Positions 33,296 through 42,385 are shown, counted from the first letter of the stretch. The stretch: DNA of 64,000 nucleotides from an uncultured Alphaproteobacteria bacterium (GCA_902621305.1 CACNLM010000004.1:54488-118487), one strand, 5' to 3'. A program made the numbers and translations. The notes: generated by a model not told the origin, from the letters alone.

Positions 33296-34804
33296 ATGAA
33301 AATTAGAGTTTTATCGAGAAAAAGTGACTTAGCAATTATTCAAGCACGTGAGTTTTCTGATTACTTAGTATCAAAACATCCATTTGTAGAAATAGAATTT
33401 TTAACGAGAAGTACCTCTGGAGATAAAGATCTAAAGACCCCTCTTTCTGAAATGCTAACAGAAGGTGTTTTTACTAATGATTTAAGAGATGAATTAATAA
33501 ATAATAAATGTGATTTAATTGTCCACTCTTGGAAGGATCTTCCAATTGAAGTTGGTGAGAAAACTAAAATTGCTGCTACATTAAAACGTGCTGATAAACG
33601 AGATATATTATTCTTAAAAAAAAACATAACATTAGATAGTAAGAAAATTACTATTCTTTGCTCATCGCCTCGAAGACAATATAATTTAGAAAATTTTATT
33701 GAAAATTATCTTCCACAAAAGTTTGATGAAGTTTGCTTTGAAAATATAAGAGGTAACATACCTACTAGATTTAAAAAATTTTTGGAAGATTCTAATAGTG
33801 ATGGTTTCATTGTTGCTAAGGCAGCAATTGATAGATTACTTTTAAATAATTATTCTGAATTTAATGAATTAAAAACAACTCTAAAAAAATATATTAACGA
33901 ATGTCTATGGTCTGTTTTACCATTGTCTATAAATCCTTGTTCTCCTGGACAAGGAGCTCTAGCGATTGAAACAAGAATTAAAGATAATAAACTTAACGAA
34001 ATTTTAAATGATATTAATTTTTCCAAAGATTATTCAAATGTTATTCAAGAAAGAAATATTTTAAAAAATTATGGAGGAGGATGTCACCAAAAAATAGGAG
34101 TATCTTACATCTCACATAAATTAGGATTAGTTGTATCTAAAAGAGGTGAAGATGAAAATGGCAATCATTTTGAGAGCTGGGATTTTATTTATCCAAAAGA
34201 TATAAGTTTTTCTAGTAATACAACAGATGAAATTTATCCTGAAAATTTAAAAAATTATAAAATATTTTCTAGAAAACAATTAAATGAAAATATTGATGAT
34301 ATAAATAATTTACAAAATAAATGTATTTATGTTTCACGAATTAGCTCATTCCCAGATAAGTCAAAAATCCAATCAAACAATGTTATTTGGACTAGTGGTT
34401 TAAGAACATGGAAAAATTTATCTGAAAGAGGTATTTGGGTTAATGGAACTTCAGATGGTCTTGGTGAGGATTTTGATAAAGATATTAATTCACTTACAAA
34501 TAATCCTTGGGTTAAGTTAACTCATTCTCAATCTCCTGAAAGTTCCATAAAAAATAAAATTGAAACATATCAATTGGAGTCTATTGATTTTGAAATAGAT
34601 ATAGAAAAGAAAAAGTACTTTTATTGGATGAGCAGTTCAGCTTTTAAGGCGAGTATTGATAAATATCCTAAAATTATAGAAAAATATCATTTTTGTGGCC
34701 CAGGAAATACTTACAATGAGATTAGTAAAATATTAGGTAATGATAAAAATCTTTTTGTTGAGCTATCTTATGATAGTTGGAAGAAAAAATTACTAAAAGC
34801 CTAA
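33296..34804 (+). CDS. hemC: Porphobilinogen deaminase with C-terminal HemD-like extension
   Basis: Polymerises porphobilinogen into hydroxymethylbilane. The HemC domain (about residues 1-280) has KIRVLSRKSDLAIIQA, TRSTSGDKD, HSWKDLPIE (usually HSMKDV/L), RGNIPTRFKKF, CSPGQGALAIE and the dipyrromethane-cofactor Cys263 in YGGGCHQKIGV. A further 220 residues include GIWVNGTSDGLGED and YFYWMSSSAFKASI followed by FCGPGNTYNEI, which resembles the uroporphyrinogen-III synthase substrate region. A HemC-HemD fusion is therefore plausible, and no separate hemD is seen. Two bases precede hemE. Confidence 0.85.
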   Translation: MKIRVLSRKSDLAIIQAREFSDYLVSKHPFVEIEFLTRSTSGDKDLKTPLSEMLTEGVFTNDLRDELINNKCDLIVHSWKDLPIEVGEKTKIAATLKRADKRDILFLKKNITLDSKKITILCSSPRRQYNLENFIENYLPQKFDEVCFENIRGNIPTRFKKFLEDSNSDGFIVAKAAIDRLLLNNYSEFNELKTTLKKYINECLWSVLPLSINPCSPGQGALAIETRIKDNKLNEILNDINFSKDYSNVIQERNILKNYGGGCHQKIGVSYISHKLGLVVSKRGEDENGNHFESWDFIYPKDISFSSNTTDEIYPENLKNYKIFSRKQLNENIDDINNLQNKCIYVSRISSFPDKSKIQSNNVIWTSGLRTWKNLSERGIWVNGTSDGLGEDFDKDINSLTNNPWVKLTHSQSPESSIKNKIETYQLESIDFEIDIEKKKYFYWMSSSAFKASIDKYPKIIEKYHFCGPGNTYNEISKILGNDKNLFVELSYDSWKKKLLKA

Positions 34805-34806
34805 AA

Positions 34807-35805
34807 ATGACAAATATTTTATTCGAAAATGCTATCAAAAGAAATATTCAAAAAACACCACCCATTTGGTTCATGAGACAGGCTGGGAGGTACCATTCGC
34901 ATTATCGCAAGCTAAAAGAAAAATATACTTTTGAAGAACTTTGTAAAACTCCGGATCTAGCCGCAGAAGTCGCTTTTGGTCCAATACAAGAGTTTGATTA
35001 CGATATTGCAATTTTATTTAGTGATATTTTATTTATCTTGGAGGGACTTGGTTTAGAATTAAAGTTTGACCCAGGACCTAAATTTAATTCTTATATAAAT
35101 TCAGAAAACATTAGTAATTATAGTAATATTGATCGTGGCATTGAGCATATGCAGTTTCAATTTGAAGCTATAAAAATAACAAAAGAGAAATTGCCTAATA
35201 ATAAAAGTTTAATTGGATTTGTTGGTGGACCTTGGACATTATCAAAATATGCATTTGGAAATAAGAACTCTGATTTAATCGACACTAAAATGAATTTAGA
35301 ATTTATTTCAAAAATTCTTTTACCTCTTCTTAAGAAAAATATTCAATTACAATTAGATGCAGGTGTTGAACTTGTCATGATTTTTGATAGCTCCTTGTAT
35401 GATTTAGATAAAATAAATTTTCATGAAATTTATTCAAAATTTTTGGAAGAGATTGCAATTTCTTTTCCAAATAAACTTGGCTATTATTCAAGAGGTAAGA
35501 GTTTAACAGATCTTAATTCTATCATCAGTTTTCCCTTTGCTGGTTTTGGCTATGATCATACAATAGATCTTAAATTTATGTTTGAAAATCAAAAACATGG
35601 ATTTATTCAAGGAAATTTTAATGAACAATTAATGTTAAGCGAAACAGATATATTTCTTAATGATTTAAAAGATTTTATTAAAAAAATGAAATCAATTGAA
35701 AATCTTAATGGCTGGATTTGTGGCCTTGGACATGGAATTAACAAAAATACTCCAGAAAAAAATGTTCATTTATTTATAGAAAATATCAGAAAAGAATTTA
35801 GCTAA
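34807..35805 (+). CDS. hemE: Uroporphyrinogen decarboxylase
   Basis: Converts uroporphyrinogen III to coproporphyrinogen III in the cytoplasm. Diagnostic PPIWFMRQAGRYHSHYRKL at the N terminus, FSDILFILEGLGL with the catalytic Asp, and GFVGGPWTLSKY. I start at ATG 34807 (MTNILFENA), just after the hemC stop; the ORF-track start at 34777 lies inside hemC. About 332 residues, full length. Confidence 0.94.
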   Translation: MTNILFENAIKRNIQKTPPIWFMRQAGRYHSHYRKLKEKYTFEELCKTPDLAAEVAFGPIQEFDYDIAILFSDILFILEGLGLELKFDPGPKFNSYINSENISNYSNIDRGIEHMQFQFEAIKITKEKLPNNKSLIGFVGGPWTLSKYAFGNKNSDLIDTKMNLEFISKILLPLLKKNIQLQLDAGVELVMIFDSSLYDLDKINFHEIYSKFLEEIAISFPNKLGYYSRGKSLTDLNSIISFPFAGFGYDHTIDLKFMFENQKHGFIQGNFNEQLMLSETDIFLNDLKDFIKKMKSIENLNGWICGLGHGINKNTPEKNVHLFIENIRKEFS

Positions 35806-35810
35806 TAGAT

Positions 35811-36836
35811 ATGGTTAAATATATAGGTGAAAAAGATTATGAGCACGGGAGTAAAGAAAAAATTGGTGTTTTAATTACTAACCTAGGCACTCCAGATGCT
35901 CCAAATAAAAAAGAACTAAAAGTTTATCTTAATCAATTTTTGTCAGACCCTAGAGTAATTGAATTACCTAAAATCTTATGGCAAATTATATTGAAGTTAG
36001 TAATTTTACAAATAAGACCATCAAAGTCAGCAGAAGCATACAAACAAATTTGGACTGATAAGGGTTCTCCACTTTTAGATATCGCAAACAGACAATTAAA
36101 TAAAATCCAATCATCTTTTTCTTCAAAAAATGAAAATATAGTTTTTGAAGTTGGGATGCGTTATGGCAATCCATCTATTCCAGATGCTTTGTTAAAACTT
36201 CAAAAAAAACAAGTAAGAAGATTATTAGTTCTACCTATGTATCCACAATATTGTGCTGCAACAACAGGCAGTACATTTGATGAAGTAACAAATGTATTAC
36301 AAAAATGGCGTTGGATACCTGAAATGCGTTTTATCAATCAGTACTTTGAAGAAAAAAATTATATTGAAGCATTGTCAAAATCAATAAAGTCATTTTGGAA
36401 AAAAACTTCAAAACCACAAAAAATTATTTTTAGTTATCATGGTATACCAAAACGGTATTTGACGAATGGTGATCCTTATCATTGCTTTTGTCTTAAAACC
36501 ACAAGACTTGTTAAAGAATATATGGGATTATCCGATGATGAGATAATGACTACTTTCCAAAGTAGATTTGGAAGAGAGGAATGGTTAAAGCCATATACAA
36601 GTGAAACATTAAAAGAATTACCAAAACAAGGGATTAAAAATATACATATAATATCTCCTGGTTTCAGTAGTGATTGTCTTGAAACACTTGAAGAACTTGA
36701 AGAAGAAAATAAAGAATATTTTATGGAGTCAGGTGGAGAAAATTATCATTATATACCTTGCTTGAATGATAACGATGATCACATAGACGTTTTTGTAAAT
36801 CTGATAAAAAAACATATTCAAGGTTGGCCATTATGA
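35811..36836 (+). CDS. hemH: Ferrochelatase
   Basis: Inserts Fe2+ into protoporphyrin IX, the last step of protohaem synthesis. GVLITNLGTPDAPNKKELKVYL and FLSDPRVIELP at the N terminus, LPMYPQYCAATTGST, the metal-site His in FSYHGIPKRYL, and SPGFSSDCLETLEELEEE with the conserved acidic face. 341 residues. Overlaps hemF by four bases (ATGA). Confidence 0.95.
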   Translation: MVKYIGEKDYEHGSKEKIGVLITNLGTPDAPNKKELKVYLNQFLSDPRVIELPKILWQIILKLVILQIRPSKSAEAYKQIWTDKGSPLLDIANRQLNKIQSSFSSKNENIVFEVGMRYGNPSIPDALLKLQKKQVRRLLVLPMYPQYCAATTGSTFDEVTNVLQKWRWIPEMRFINQYFEEKNYIEALSKSIKSFWKKTSKPQKIIFSYHGIPKRYLTNGDPYHCFCLKTTRLVKEYMGLSDDEIMTTFQSRFGREEWLKPYTSETLKELPKQGIKNIHIISPGFSSDCLETLEELEEENKEYFMESGGENYHYIPCLNDNDDHIDVFVNLIKKHIQGWPL

Positions 36837-37642
36837 TTGCTGATCCCAAATTTAATACTGCAAAAGAATGGTTTGAAAAATTACGCGATAACTTAGTTGA
36901 AACTATTCAAAGCATTGATGAAAATCAATTTGAAATAAGTAACTGGGATCATAAAGGTGATGGTGGTGGTAAAATGAGTAAAATTAAGGGTAATATTATT
37001 GAAAAAGGTGGAGTAAATATTTCTACCGTCTCTGGGACATTTAACGAAAAGATGAGAGAAGCTATACCGGGCGCTGAACAAGATCCAAATTATAATGCAA
37101 CTGGCATCAGTGTTGTATTACATCCTGTTTCACCCAAAATTCCATCTATGCATTTTAATACAAGATTTATTAAAACTACTCAGCAATGGTTTGGTGGAGG
37201 TATGGATATTACACCTTGTGTAATATTTGAGGATGAGGAAAAATATCATCGTGGTTTAGAACTTTTATGTAATAAATATGATAAATCATATTATCCTAAA
37301 TTTAAAAAATGGTGTGATGACTATTTTTTTCTTAAACATAGAAACGAACCAAGAGGTGTTGGAGGAATATTTTTTGATTACCTTCAAACTGGTGATTGGG
37401 GAAAAGATTTTGAATTTGTCCAAGGTGTAGGTACTTATTTTCATCACTTTATCAAAAATACTTTAACTTCACTTAAGGATGAGGAGTGGAATGAAGAGGA
37501 AAAAAAGATACAATTAGTTAAGCGTAGTCGCTATGCTGAATTTAACTTATTATATGATAGAGGTACAAAATTTGGTCTGGAGACTGGTGGGAATGTTGAT
37601 GCTATATTAATGTCAATGCCTCCACACGCGGTATGGGAATAA
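36833..37642 (+). CDS. hemF: Oxygen-dependent coproporphyrinogen III oxidase
   Basis: Aerobic oxidative decarboxylation of coproporphyrinogen III. Family blocks: GGVNISTVSG, SVVLHPVSPKIPSMHFNTRF, WFGGGMDITPCVIFED, RNEPRGVGGIFFDYL and RSRYAEFNLLYDRGTKFGLETGG. Start ATG 36833 overlaps the hemH stop; the track's TTG 36824 would add three residues. About 269 residues, slightly short at the N terminus relative to E. coli (299). Its presence indicates an aerobic lifestyle. Confidence 0.94.
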   Translation: MIADPKFNTAKEWFEKLRDNLVETIQSIDENQFEISNWDHKGDGGGKMSKIKGNIIEKGGVNISTVSGTFNEKMREAIPGAEQDPNYNATGISVVLHPVSPKIPSMHFNTRFIKTTQQWFGGGMDITPCVIFEDEEKYHRGLELLCNKYDKSYYPKFKKWCDDYFFLKHRNEPRGVGGIFFDYLQTGDWGKDFEFVQGVGTYFHHFIKNTLTSLKDEEWNEEEKKIQLVKRSRYAEFNLLYDRGTKFGLETGGNVDAILMSMPPHAVWE

Positions 37643-37645
37643 ATA

Positions 37646-38065
37646 ATGTTATTTAATACGCTGAAAGTTATTCATATTTTTAGTATCATAGCTTGGATGG
37701 CTGGACTTTTGTATCTACCACGTTTGTTTGTAAATCATGCTAATCCTGAAATTACTAAAGAAACTTCAGAAACATTCAAATTAATGGAAGGAAAATTATA
37801 TAGAATAATTATGTTTCCATCTTTTATAGTTACATGGATTTCTGGTATTTCACTTATACATTACGTGGGTATTGATACTTGGTTGCTTTTAAAAATCTTT
37901 TTTGTAGTATTGTTATCTGGCTATCATTTTTTTTGTTTAAAATGTCTTAATGATTTTAAAAATGATAAAAATAAATATTCCACTAAATTTTTTAGAATTA
38001 CAAACGAAGCGCCAGCAGTAATTTTGATTTTTATACTTATACTTGTTGTATTCCAGCCCTTTTAA
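37646..38065 (+). CDS. hemJ: Protoporphyrinogen IX oxidase, HemJ type
   Basis: Oxidises protoporphyrinogen IX to protoporphyrin IX in the inner membrane. 139 residues and four membrane helices, with the HemJ/UPF0093 features LKVIHIFSIIAWMAGLLYLPRLFV (essential His), MEGKLYRIIMFPSF and FRITNEAPAVILI. Replaces HemG and HemY in most alphaproteobacteria. Three bases follow hemF, completing the plus-strand hemC-E-H-F-J operon. Confidence 0.9.
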   Translation: MLFNTLKVIHIFSIIAWMAGLLYLPRLFVNHANPEITKETSETFKLMEGKLYRIIMFPSFIVTWISGISLIHYVGIDTWLLLKIFFVVLLSGYHFFCLKCLNDFKNDKNKYSTKFFRITNEAPAVILIFILILVVFQPF

Positions 38066-38068
38066 CTA

Positions 38069-38719
38069 CTACTTTTTTGTTTTAATAGGTGTTTTTCTCT
38101 TTGGATTACAAAATCTGCATATTTCGCATTCTAAACCATAACAACTTCTTGCCTGACAAAATTCTCTTCCATAAAATATTATTTGTAAATGAAGTTTATT
38201 CCAAGATTTTTTTGGAAATAGATGTTTTAAATCTTTTTCTGTTTGGACAACATTTTTACCGTTTGTTAAACCCCAACGTTGAGCTAAACGATGAATGTGT
38301 GTATCAACTGGAAATGCTGGATGACCAAATCCTTGAGACATAACAACACTAGCCGTTTTGTGACCAACACCTGGTAATTTTTCTAATTCTTCAAAACTTT
38401 CTGGAACTTTTCCTTTAAATTTTTTAACAAGTATTCTTGATAGTTCAAATATTGCTTTCGATTTTTGAGGTGCTAAACCACATGGGCGAATAATATTATA
38501 AATTGTTTTTTTTGGCACTTTTGTCATTTTTATAGCTGAGTTTGCTTTTTTAAATAGCGTTGGTGTAACTTGGTTAACTCTTTCATCTGTACATTGTGCA
38601 CTAAGAAGTACAGCTACAACTAATTCAAATTTATTTTTATGGGAAAGAGGAATAGGTACTTTTTTATATATACGATTGAGTATTTTTGAGACCTCTTGTG
38701 CCTTCTCTATTCTTTTCAC
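38069..38719 (-). CDS. nth: Endonuclease III
   Basis: Bifunctional DNA glycosylase/AP lyase for oxidised pyrimidines. The HhH motif is LEKLPGVGHKTASVVM with the catalytic Lys, and the catalytic Asp is in FPVDTHIHRLAQRWG. LLSAQCTDERVNQVTP is the family helix. The C-terminal cluster region FCQARSCYGLECEICRFC has five Cys spaced X4-X4-X2-X2, not the E. coli X6-X2-X5 pattern. 216 residues, full length. Convergent with hemJ; divergent from the peptide-binding protein gene. Confidence 0.92.
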   Translation of the reverse strand: MKRIEKAQEVSKILNRIYKKVPIPLSHKNKFELVVAVLLSAQCTDERVNQVTPTLFKKANSAIKMTKVPKKTIYNIIRPCGLAPQKSKAIFELSRILVKKFKGKVPESFEELEKLPGVGHKTASVVMSQGFGHPAFPVDTHIHRLAQRWGLTNGKNVVQTEKDLKHLFPKKSWNKLHLQIIFYGREFCQARSCYGLECEICRFCNPKRKTPIKTKK

Positions 38720-38751
38720 TATATTAAGCCTCCTTCAGGGGTTACGTGCTA

Positions 38752-38801
38752 ATTAATATTAATAATTATGACAAAATATAGCACTTATTAATACTAATAA
38801 T
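38752..38801. repeat. Two imperfect direct repeats in the nth / peptide-importer spacer
   Basis: ATTAATATTAATAAT (38752-38766) and ATTAATACTAATAAT (38787-38801) differ at one of 15 bases and are 35 bases apart, with partly matching flanks (GCTA / ACTT). They could be a tandem regulator site for the peptide-importer operon or for nth. Low-complexity AT sequence makes chance repetition possible. Confidence 0.4.
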
Positions 38802-38861
38802 ATTGAATATTTCCATTGAAGTAGTATGGGTCTACCATCAAATTTCTATGGAGGAAATAAT

Positions 38862-40436
38862 ATGAAAAAAACTTTAAGCATTGTTTTGTCTATGCTTTTC
38901 ATGGGTATTTTTTCGCCAGCATTTGCAAACAGTATTAAATGGTCAATGCCAGGTGATTCGTTAACTCTTGATCCGCACGCACAAAACGAAGGACCAACAC
39001 ACATGGTTTCACGTCAAGTATACGAAGGTTTAGTAACTCCAGGTATCAATATGGAAATACTTCCGCAGCTTGCTGAGTCATGGGAAACAACTGCTGCTGA
39101 TACTTGGGTATTTAACATTCGTAAGGGTGTAAAATTCCATGATGGATCAGACTTAACAGCTAGCGATATCGCTTTTAGTATCAATAGAGCAAAAACTGCT
39201 CCATCTGATATGGTAGATTTAATTAAAAGTATTAAATCAGCATCAGCTTTAGATGATCATACGGTTCAAGTTGTAACAGATGGACCAAATCCAATTCTTT
39301 TAAACCAACTAACTCAGATATTTGTAATGTCTGAAGATTGGGCAAAAGGAAATGGTTGTGAAGTTTCATACAACTGGGATGCTGGTGAAACATCTTACTG
39401 TGCTTCTAATGCGAATGGAACTGGACCTTTCAAAATTACATTTAGAGAACAAGACGTAAGAACTGTTTTTGAAAAAAATAATGATTGGTGGGGTGATGAT
39501 AGTACTTTCAATGTAGATACTATTGAATTACTTCCAATTGCAAATGATGCAACAAGAGTTGCAGCACTTCTATCTGGAGAAATTGACTACACAAATGTAG
39601 TTCCGGTGCAAGATATTGAGAGAATCAAATCTTCTGCTGGACATGGTGTAAAAATGACTCCTCAAAATAGAACAATATTTTTTGGTATGGATCAAGGTTC
39701 TGCTGAATTAAACTCATCTAATATCAAGGGTAAAAATCCTTTTGCAGATAAAAGAGTTCGTTTAGCTATGTACCATGCTTTAGATATGGATGCTATTAAG
39801 GATAAGGTAATGAGAGGGCAAAGTGTTCCTGCTGGAATTATAACTGCTCCTGGTGTAAACGGTCATACAGCTGCACGTGATGAAAGATTACCTTATGATC
39901 CAGAGCTATCAAAAAAACTATTAGCAGAAGCTGGTTATCCAGATGGATTTGAGGTTACACTAGATTGTCCAAATGATCGTTATATAAACGATGAAGCAAT
40001 CTGTGTTGCTGCAATTGGTATGTTTGCTAAAATCGGAGTTGATGTAACTCTTGATGCAAAAACTAAAAGCCAACACTTCTCAGAAGTTAAAGAAGGTGAC
40101 GCAAATGGTATGACTAGTGATATGTACATGTTAGGTTGGGGTGTTCCAACTTTTGACAGTCATTACGTATACTCATACTTATTTGATAGTGCTGGTAGCT
40201 GGAATAAAGTTAATTTCAGCAATGCTAGAGTTGACGAGTTAGTTGCTGCAATGGGTGTTGAAACTGATGCAGATAAAAGAAATGCTATGATTGCGGAAGC
40301 TTGGGATATTACTCAAGATGATGTAACATATCTTCCTTTACATCATCAAGTTGTTAACCAAGCATCAAAAAGTAATGTCGATGTTCCAATTAGAATGAAC
40401 AACGAGCCATTATTTAGATTTGCAAACGTAAACTAA
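38862..40436 (+). CDS. Periplasmic di/oligopeptide-binding protein of ABC importer
   Basis: SBP_bac_5 family, delivering peptides (or similar solutes) to DppBC-like permeases. Start ATG 38862 has GGAGG seven bases upstream and gives the signal peptide MKKTLSIVLSMLFMGIFSPAFA; the track start at 38826 lies upstream of this Shine-Dalgarno. Mature motifs: SLTLDPHAQNEGPTHMV, RQVYEGLV, WVFNIRKGVKFHDGSDLTA and DKRVRLAMYHALD. 524 residues. Higher G/C at third positions suggests high expression. The ligand could be dipeptides, oligopeptides or another class-C solute; the adjacent M24 peptidase favours peptides. Confidence 0.9.
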   Translation: MKKTLSIVLSMLFMGIFSPAFANSIKWSMPGDSLTLDPHAQNEGPTHMVSRQVYEGLVTPGINMEILPQLAESWETTAADTWVFNIRKGVKFHDGSDLTASDIAFSINRAKTAPSDMVDLIKSIKSASALDDHTVQVVTDGPNPILLNQLTQIFVMSEDWAKGNGCEVSYNWDAGETSYCASNANGTGPFKITFREQDVRTVFEKNNDWWGDDSTFNVDTIELLPIANDATRVAALLSGEIDYTNVVPVQDIERIKSSAGHGVKMTPQNRTIFFGMDQGSAELNSSNIKGKNPFADKRVRLAMYHALDMDAIKDKVMRGQSVPAGIITAPGVNGHTAARDERLPYDPELSKKLLAEAGYPDGFEVTLDCPNDRYINDEAICVAAIGMFAKIGVDVTLDAKTKSQHFSEVKEGDANGMTSDMYMLGWGVPTFDSHYVYSYLFDSAGSWNKVNFSNARVDELVAAMGVETDADKRNAMIAEAWDITQDDVTYLPLHHQVVNQASKSNVDVPIRMNNEPLFRFANVN

Positions 40437-40448
40437 TCAATTTTATAT

Positions 40449-40474
40449 TTTCTGGCCAGTTAACTGGCCAGAAA
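40449..40474 (+). promoter_or_regulatory. Perfect 26-base palindrome between binding protein and permease
   Basis: TTTCTGGCCAGTTAACTGGCCAGAAA is fully self-complementary (RNA: 11-base-pair stem, TTAA loop) and lies 13 bases after the binding-protein stop and eight before the permease ATG. There is no T-tract, so it is more likely an mRNA-stabilising or attenuating hairpin than a full terminator. Confidence 0.75.
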
Positions 40475-40481
40475 TTTATCC

Positions 40482-41459
40482 ATGTTTAGCTATTTCTTTA
40501 AAAGACTCTTTCAATCTATTATTGTAATGATTGTTGTTGCCTTTGTTTCATTTTCCTTATTTAATTTTGTAGGTGATCCAGTAAATAGCATGACTGGAGA
40601 AGATGCTTCAGATGAAAGACGTGCTGAAGTTAGAGAAGTATTGGGTTTAAATGATCCTGTCTATGTTCAATTTTCTCGTTTTTTAGGTAATGTAATTCAG
40701 GGCGATTTTGGAATATCATATCAATTAAAAAGAGAAGTATCAGACTTAATTGCTGAAAGAATGCCTGCTACTTTAGAATTAGTTTTTGTTTCAGCTTTAA
40801 TTGCTATCATCAGTGGTGTTATCTTAGGTGTATATACTGGTATCCATAGAGATAGTTTTATTTCTAATATTATCCTTGTGATTTCTCTAGCAGGAGTTTC
40901 CTTACCAACATTCATTATAGGAATAATGTTAATTTATTTGTTTTCAGTAATTTTAGGAGTTCTTCCATCCTTTGGAAGAGGTGAAGTCACACAATTAGGT
41001 TTTTGGACTACAGGGTTTTTAACTACTTCTGGTTTAAAAGCACTAATACTTCCATCTGTTACGTTAAGTTTATTTCAAATGACTTATGTTATTAGATTAG
41101 TTCGCGCTGAAATGATGGAAATTTTACAAACAGATTATATTAAATTTGCCAAAGCAAGAGGTATAAAAAGGAGTGCTATTAACTATAAGCATGCACTAAA
41201 AAATGGATTAATTCCAGTTATTACAATTACTGGTATCAACATCGGAACGTTAATTGCTTTTTCAATTATTACAGAAACAGTTTTTCAATGGCCAGGCATG
41301 GGGTCATTATTTATCAAGGCAGTATACTTTGTCGATATTCCTATAATGTCAGCATATATGATCATGGTAGCATTTATATTTGTTATGATAAATTTTATTG
41401 TAGATATCACATACTATTTTATTGATCCTAGAATTAGGCTTAAGGAAGAGGGTAGTTAA
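40482..41459 (+). CDS. Peptide ABC transporter permease, DppB type
   Basis: Inner-membrane permease, 325 residues. N-terminal FFKRLFQSIIVMIVVAFVSFSLF, extracytoplasmic domain with LGLNDPVYVQFSRFLGNVIQGDFGIS, and the coupling segment YIKFAKARGIKRSAINYKHALKNGLIPVI, all standard for DppB/OppB. Two bases before the DppC gene. Follows the palindromic hairpin, consistent with reduced expression relative to the binding protein. Confidence 0.93.
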   Translation: MFSYFFKRLFQSIIVMIVVAFVSFSLFNFVGDPVNSMTGEDASDERRAEVREVLGLNDPVYVQFSRFLGNVIQGDFGISYQLKREVSDLIAERMPATLELVFVSALIAIISGVILGVYTGIHRDSFISNIILVISLAGVSLPTFIIGIMLIYLFSVILGVLPSFGRGEVTQLGFWTTGFLTTSGLKALILPSVTLSLFQMTYVIRLVRAEMMEILQTDYIKFAKARGIKRSAINYKHALKNGLIPVITITGINIGTLIAFSIITETVFQWPGMGSLFIKAVYFVDIPIMSAYMIMVAFIFVMINFIVDITYYFIDPRIRLKEEGS

Positions 41460-41461
41460 AA

Positions 41462-42385
41462 ATGCTACTTAAAATGTATGATAAAATATATGATACTGAT
41501 ATTGGATACAGTTTTTTTAATTCTAAATTAGCAGTAATTTCCTCAACAATATTTTTTATTATACTTTTTTGTTCTGTATTTGCTGGGATAGTTGCCCCTT
41601 ATAATCCATTTGATCCAGCATCAGTTTCTTTGATGGATGCCTTTACCCCACCAGTATGGTCGGAGGGAGGAAGTTTTAGCTTTATTTTAGGTACTGATCA
41701 GCAGGGAAGAGATATGTTTTCAACAATGATATATGGTTCAAGAATTTCACTTATCGTTGGTTTTGCATCTATAATTTTTGCTATGATACTTGGAGTATTT
41801 CTTGGAATAACAGCTGGATATATTGGCGGTAGATATGAGATTATTGTAATGCGCCTTACAGATGTACAGTTAACTATTCCAAGTATTTTAATGGCCTTAC
41901 TTGTTGATGGAATTGCAAGGGCAATTATCTCACAATCTATGCATGATGAAATGGCAATTTATGTTTTGATTTTTGCCATTGGTATTTCTGAATGGCCTCA
42001 GTTTGCAAGAGTTTCAAGAGCATCAACTTTAGTAGAAAAAAATAAAGAGTATGTTTCAGCTTCGAGAATTATTGGACTATCAAATATATTAATTATGTTT
42101 AAGCATATTTTACCAAATATACTTCGCCCTATCTTAGTAATTGCTACAATTGGATTAGCACTTGCAATTATTACAGAGTCCACATTAAGTTTTTTAGGTG
42201 TTGGCGTCCCACCAACAACACCTTCTCTTGGTACTCTAATAAGGTTTGGAAATAATTTTTTATTTTCAGGTGAGTGGTGGATTACTTTTTTTCCAGCAAT
42301 TTTCTTAATAGTTTTAGCGTTATCAATTAATTTATTAGGGGATTGGATGAGGGATGCTTTAAATCCAAAATTAAAAAAGAGATGA
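41462..42385 (+). CDS. Peptide ABC transporter permease, DppC type
   Basis: Second permease, 307 residues. LGTDQQGRDMFSTMIYGSRISLIVGF is the DppC/OppC hallmark; the coupling loop is YVSASRIIGLSNILIMFKHILPNILRPI, with FLGVGVPPTTPSLGTLI near the C terminus. Overlaps the ATPase gene by four bases (ATGA). Confidence 0.93.
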   Translation: MLLKMYDKIYDTDIGYSFFNSKLAVISSTIFFIILFCSVFAGIVAPYNPFDPASVSLMDAFTPPVWSEGGSFSFILGTDQQGRDMFSTMIYGSRISLIVGFASIIFAMILGVFLGITAGYIGGRYEIIVMRLTDVQLTIPSILMALLVDGIARAIISQSMHDEMAIYVLIFAIGISEWPQFARVSRASTLVEKNKEYVSASRIIGLSNILIMFKHILPNILRPILVIATIGLALAIITESTLSFLGVGVPPTTPSLGTLIRFGNNFLFSGEWWITFFPAIFLIVLALSINLLGDWMRDALNPKLKKR

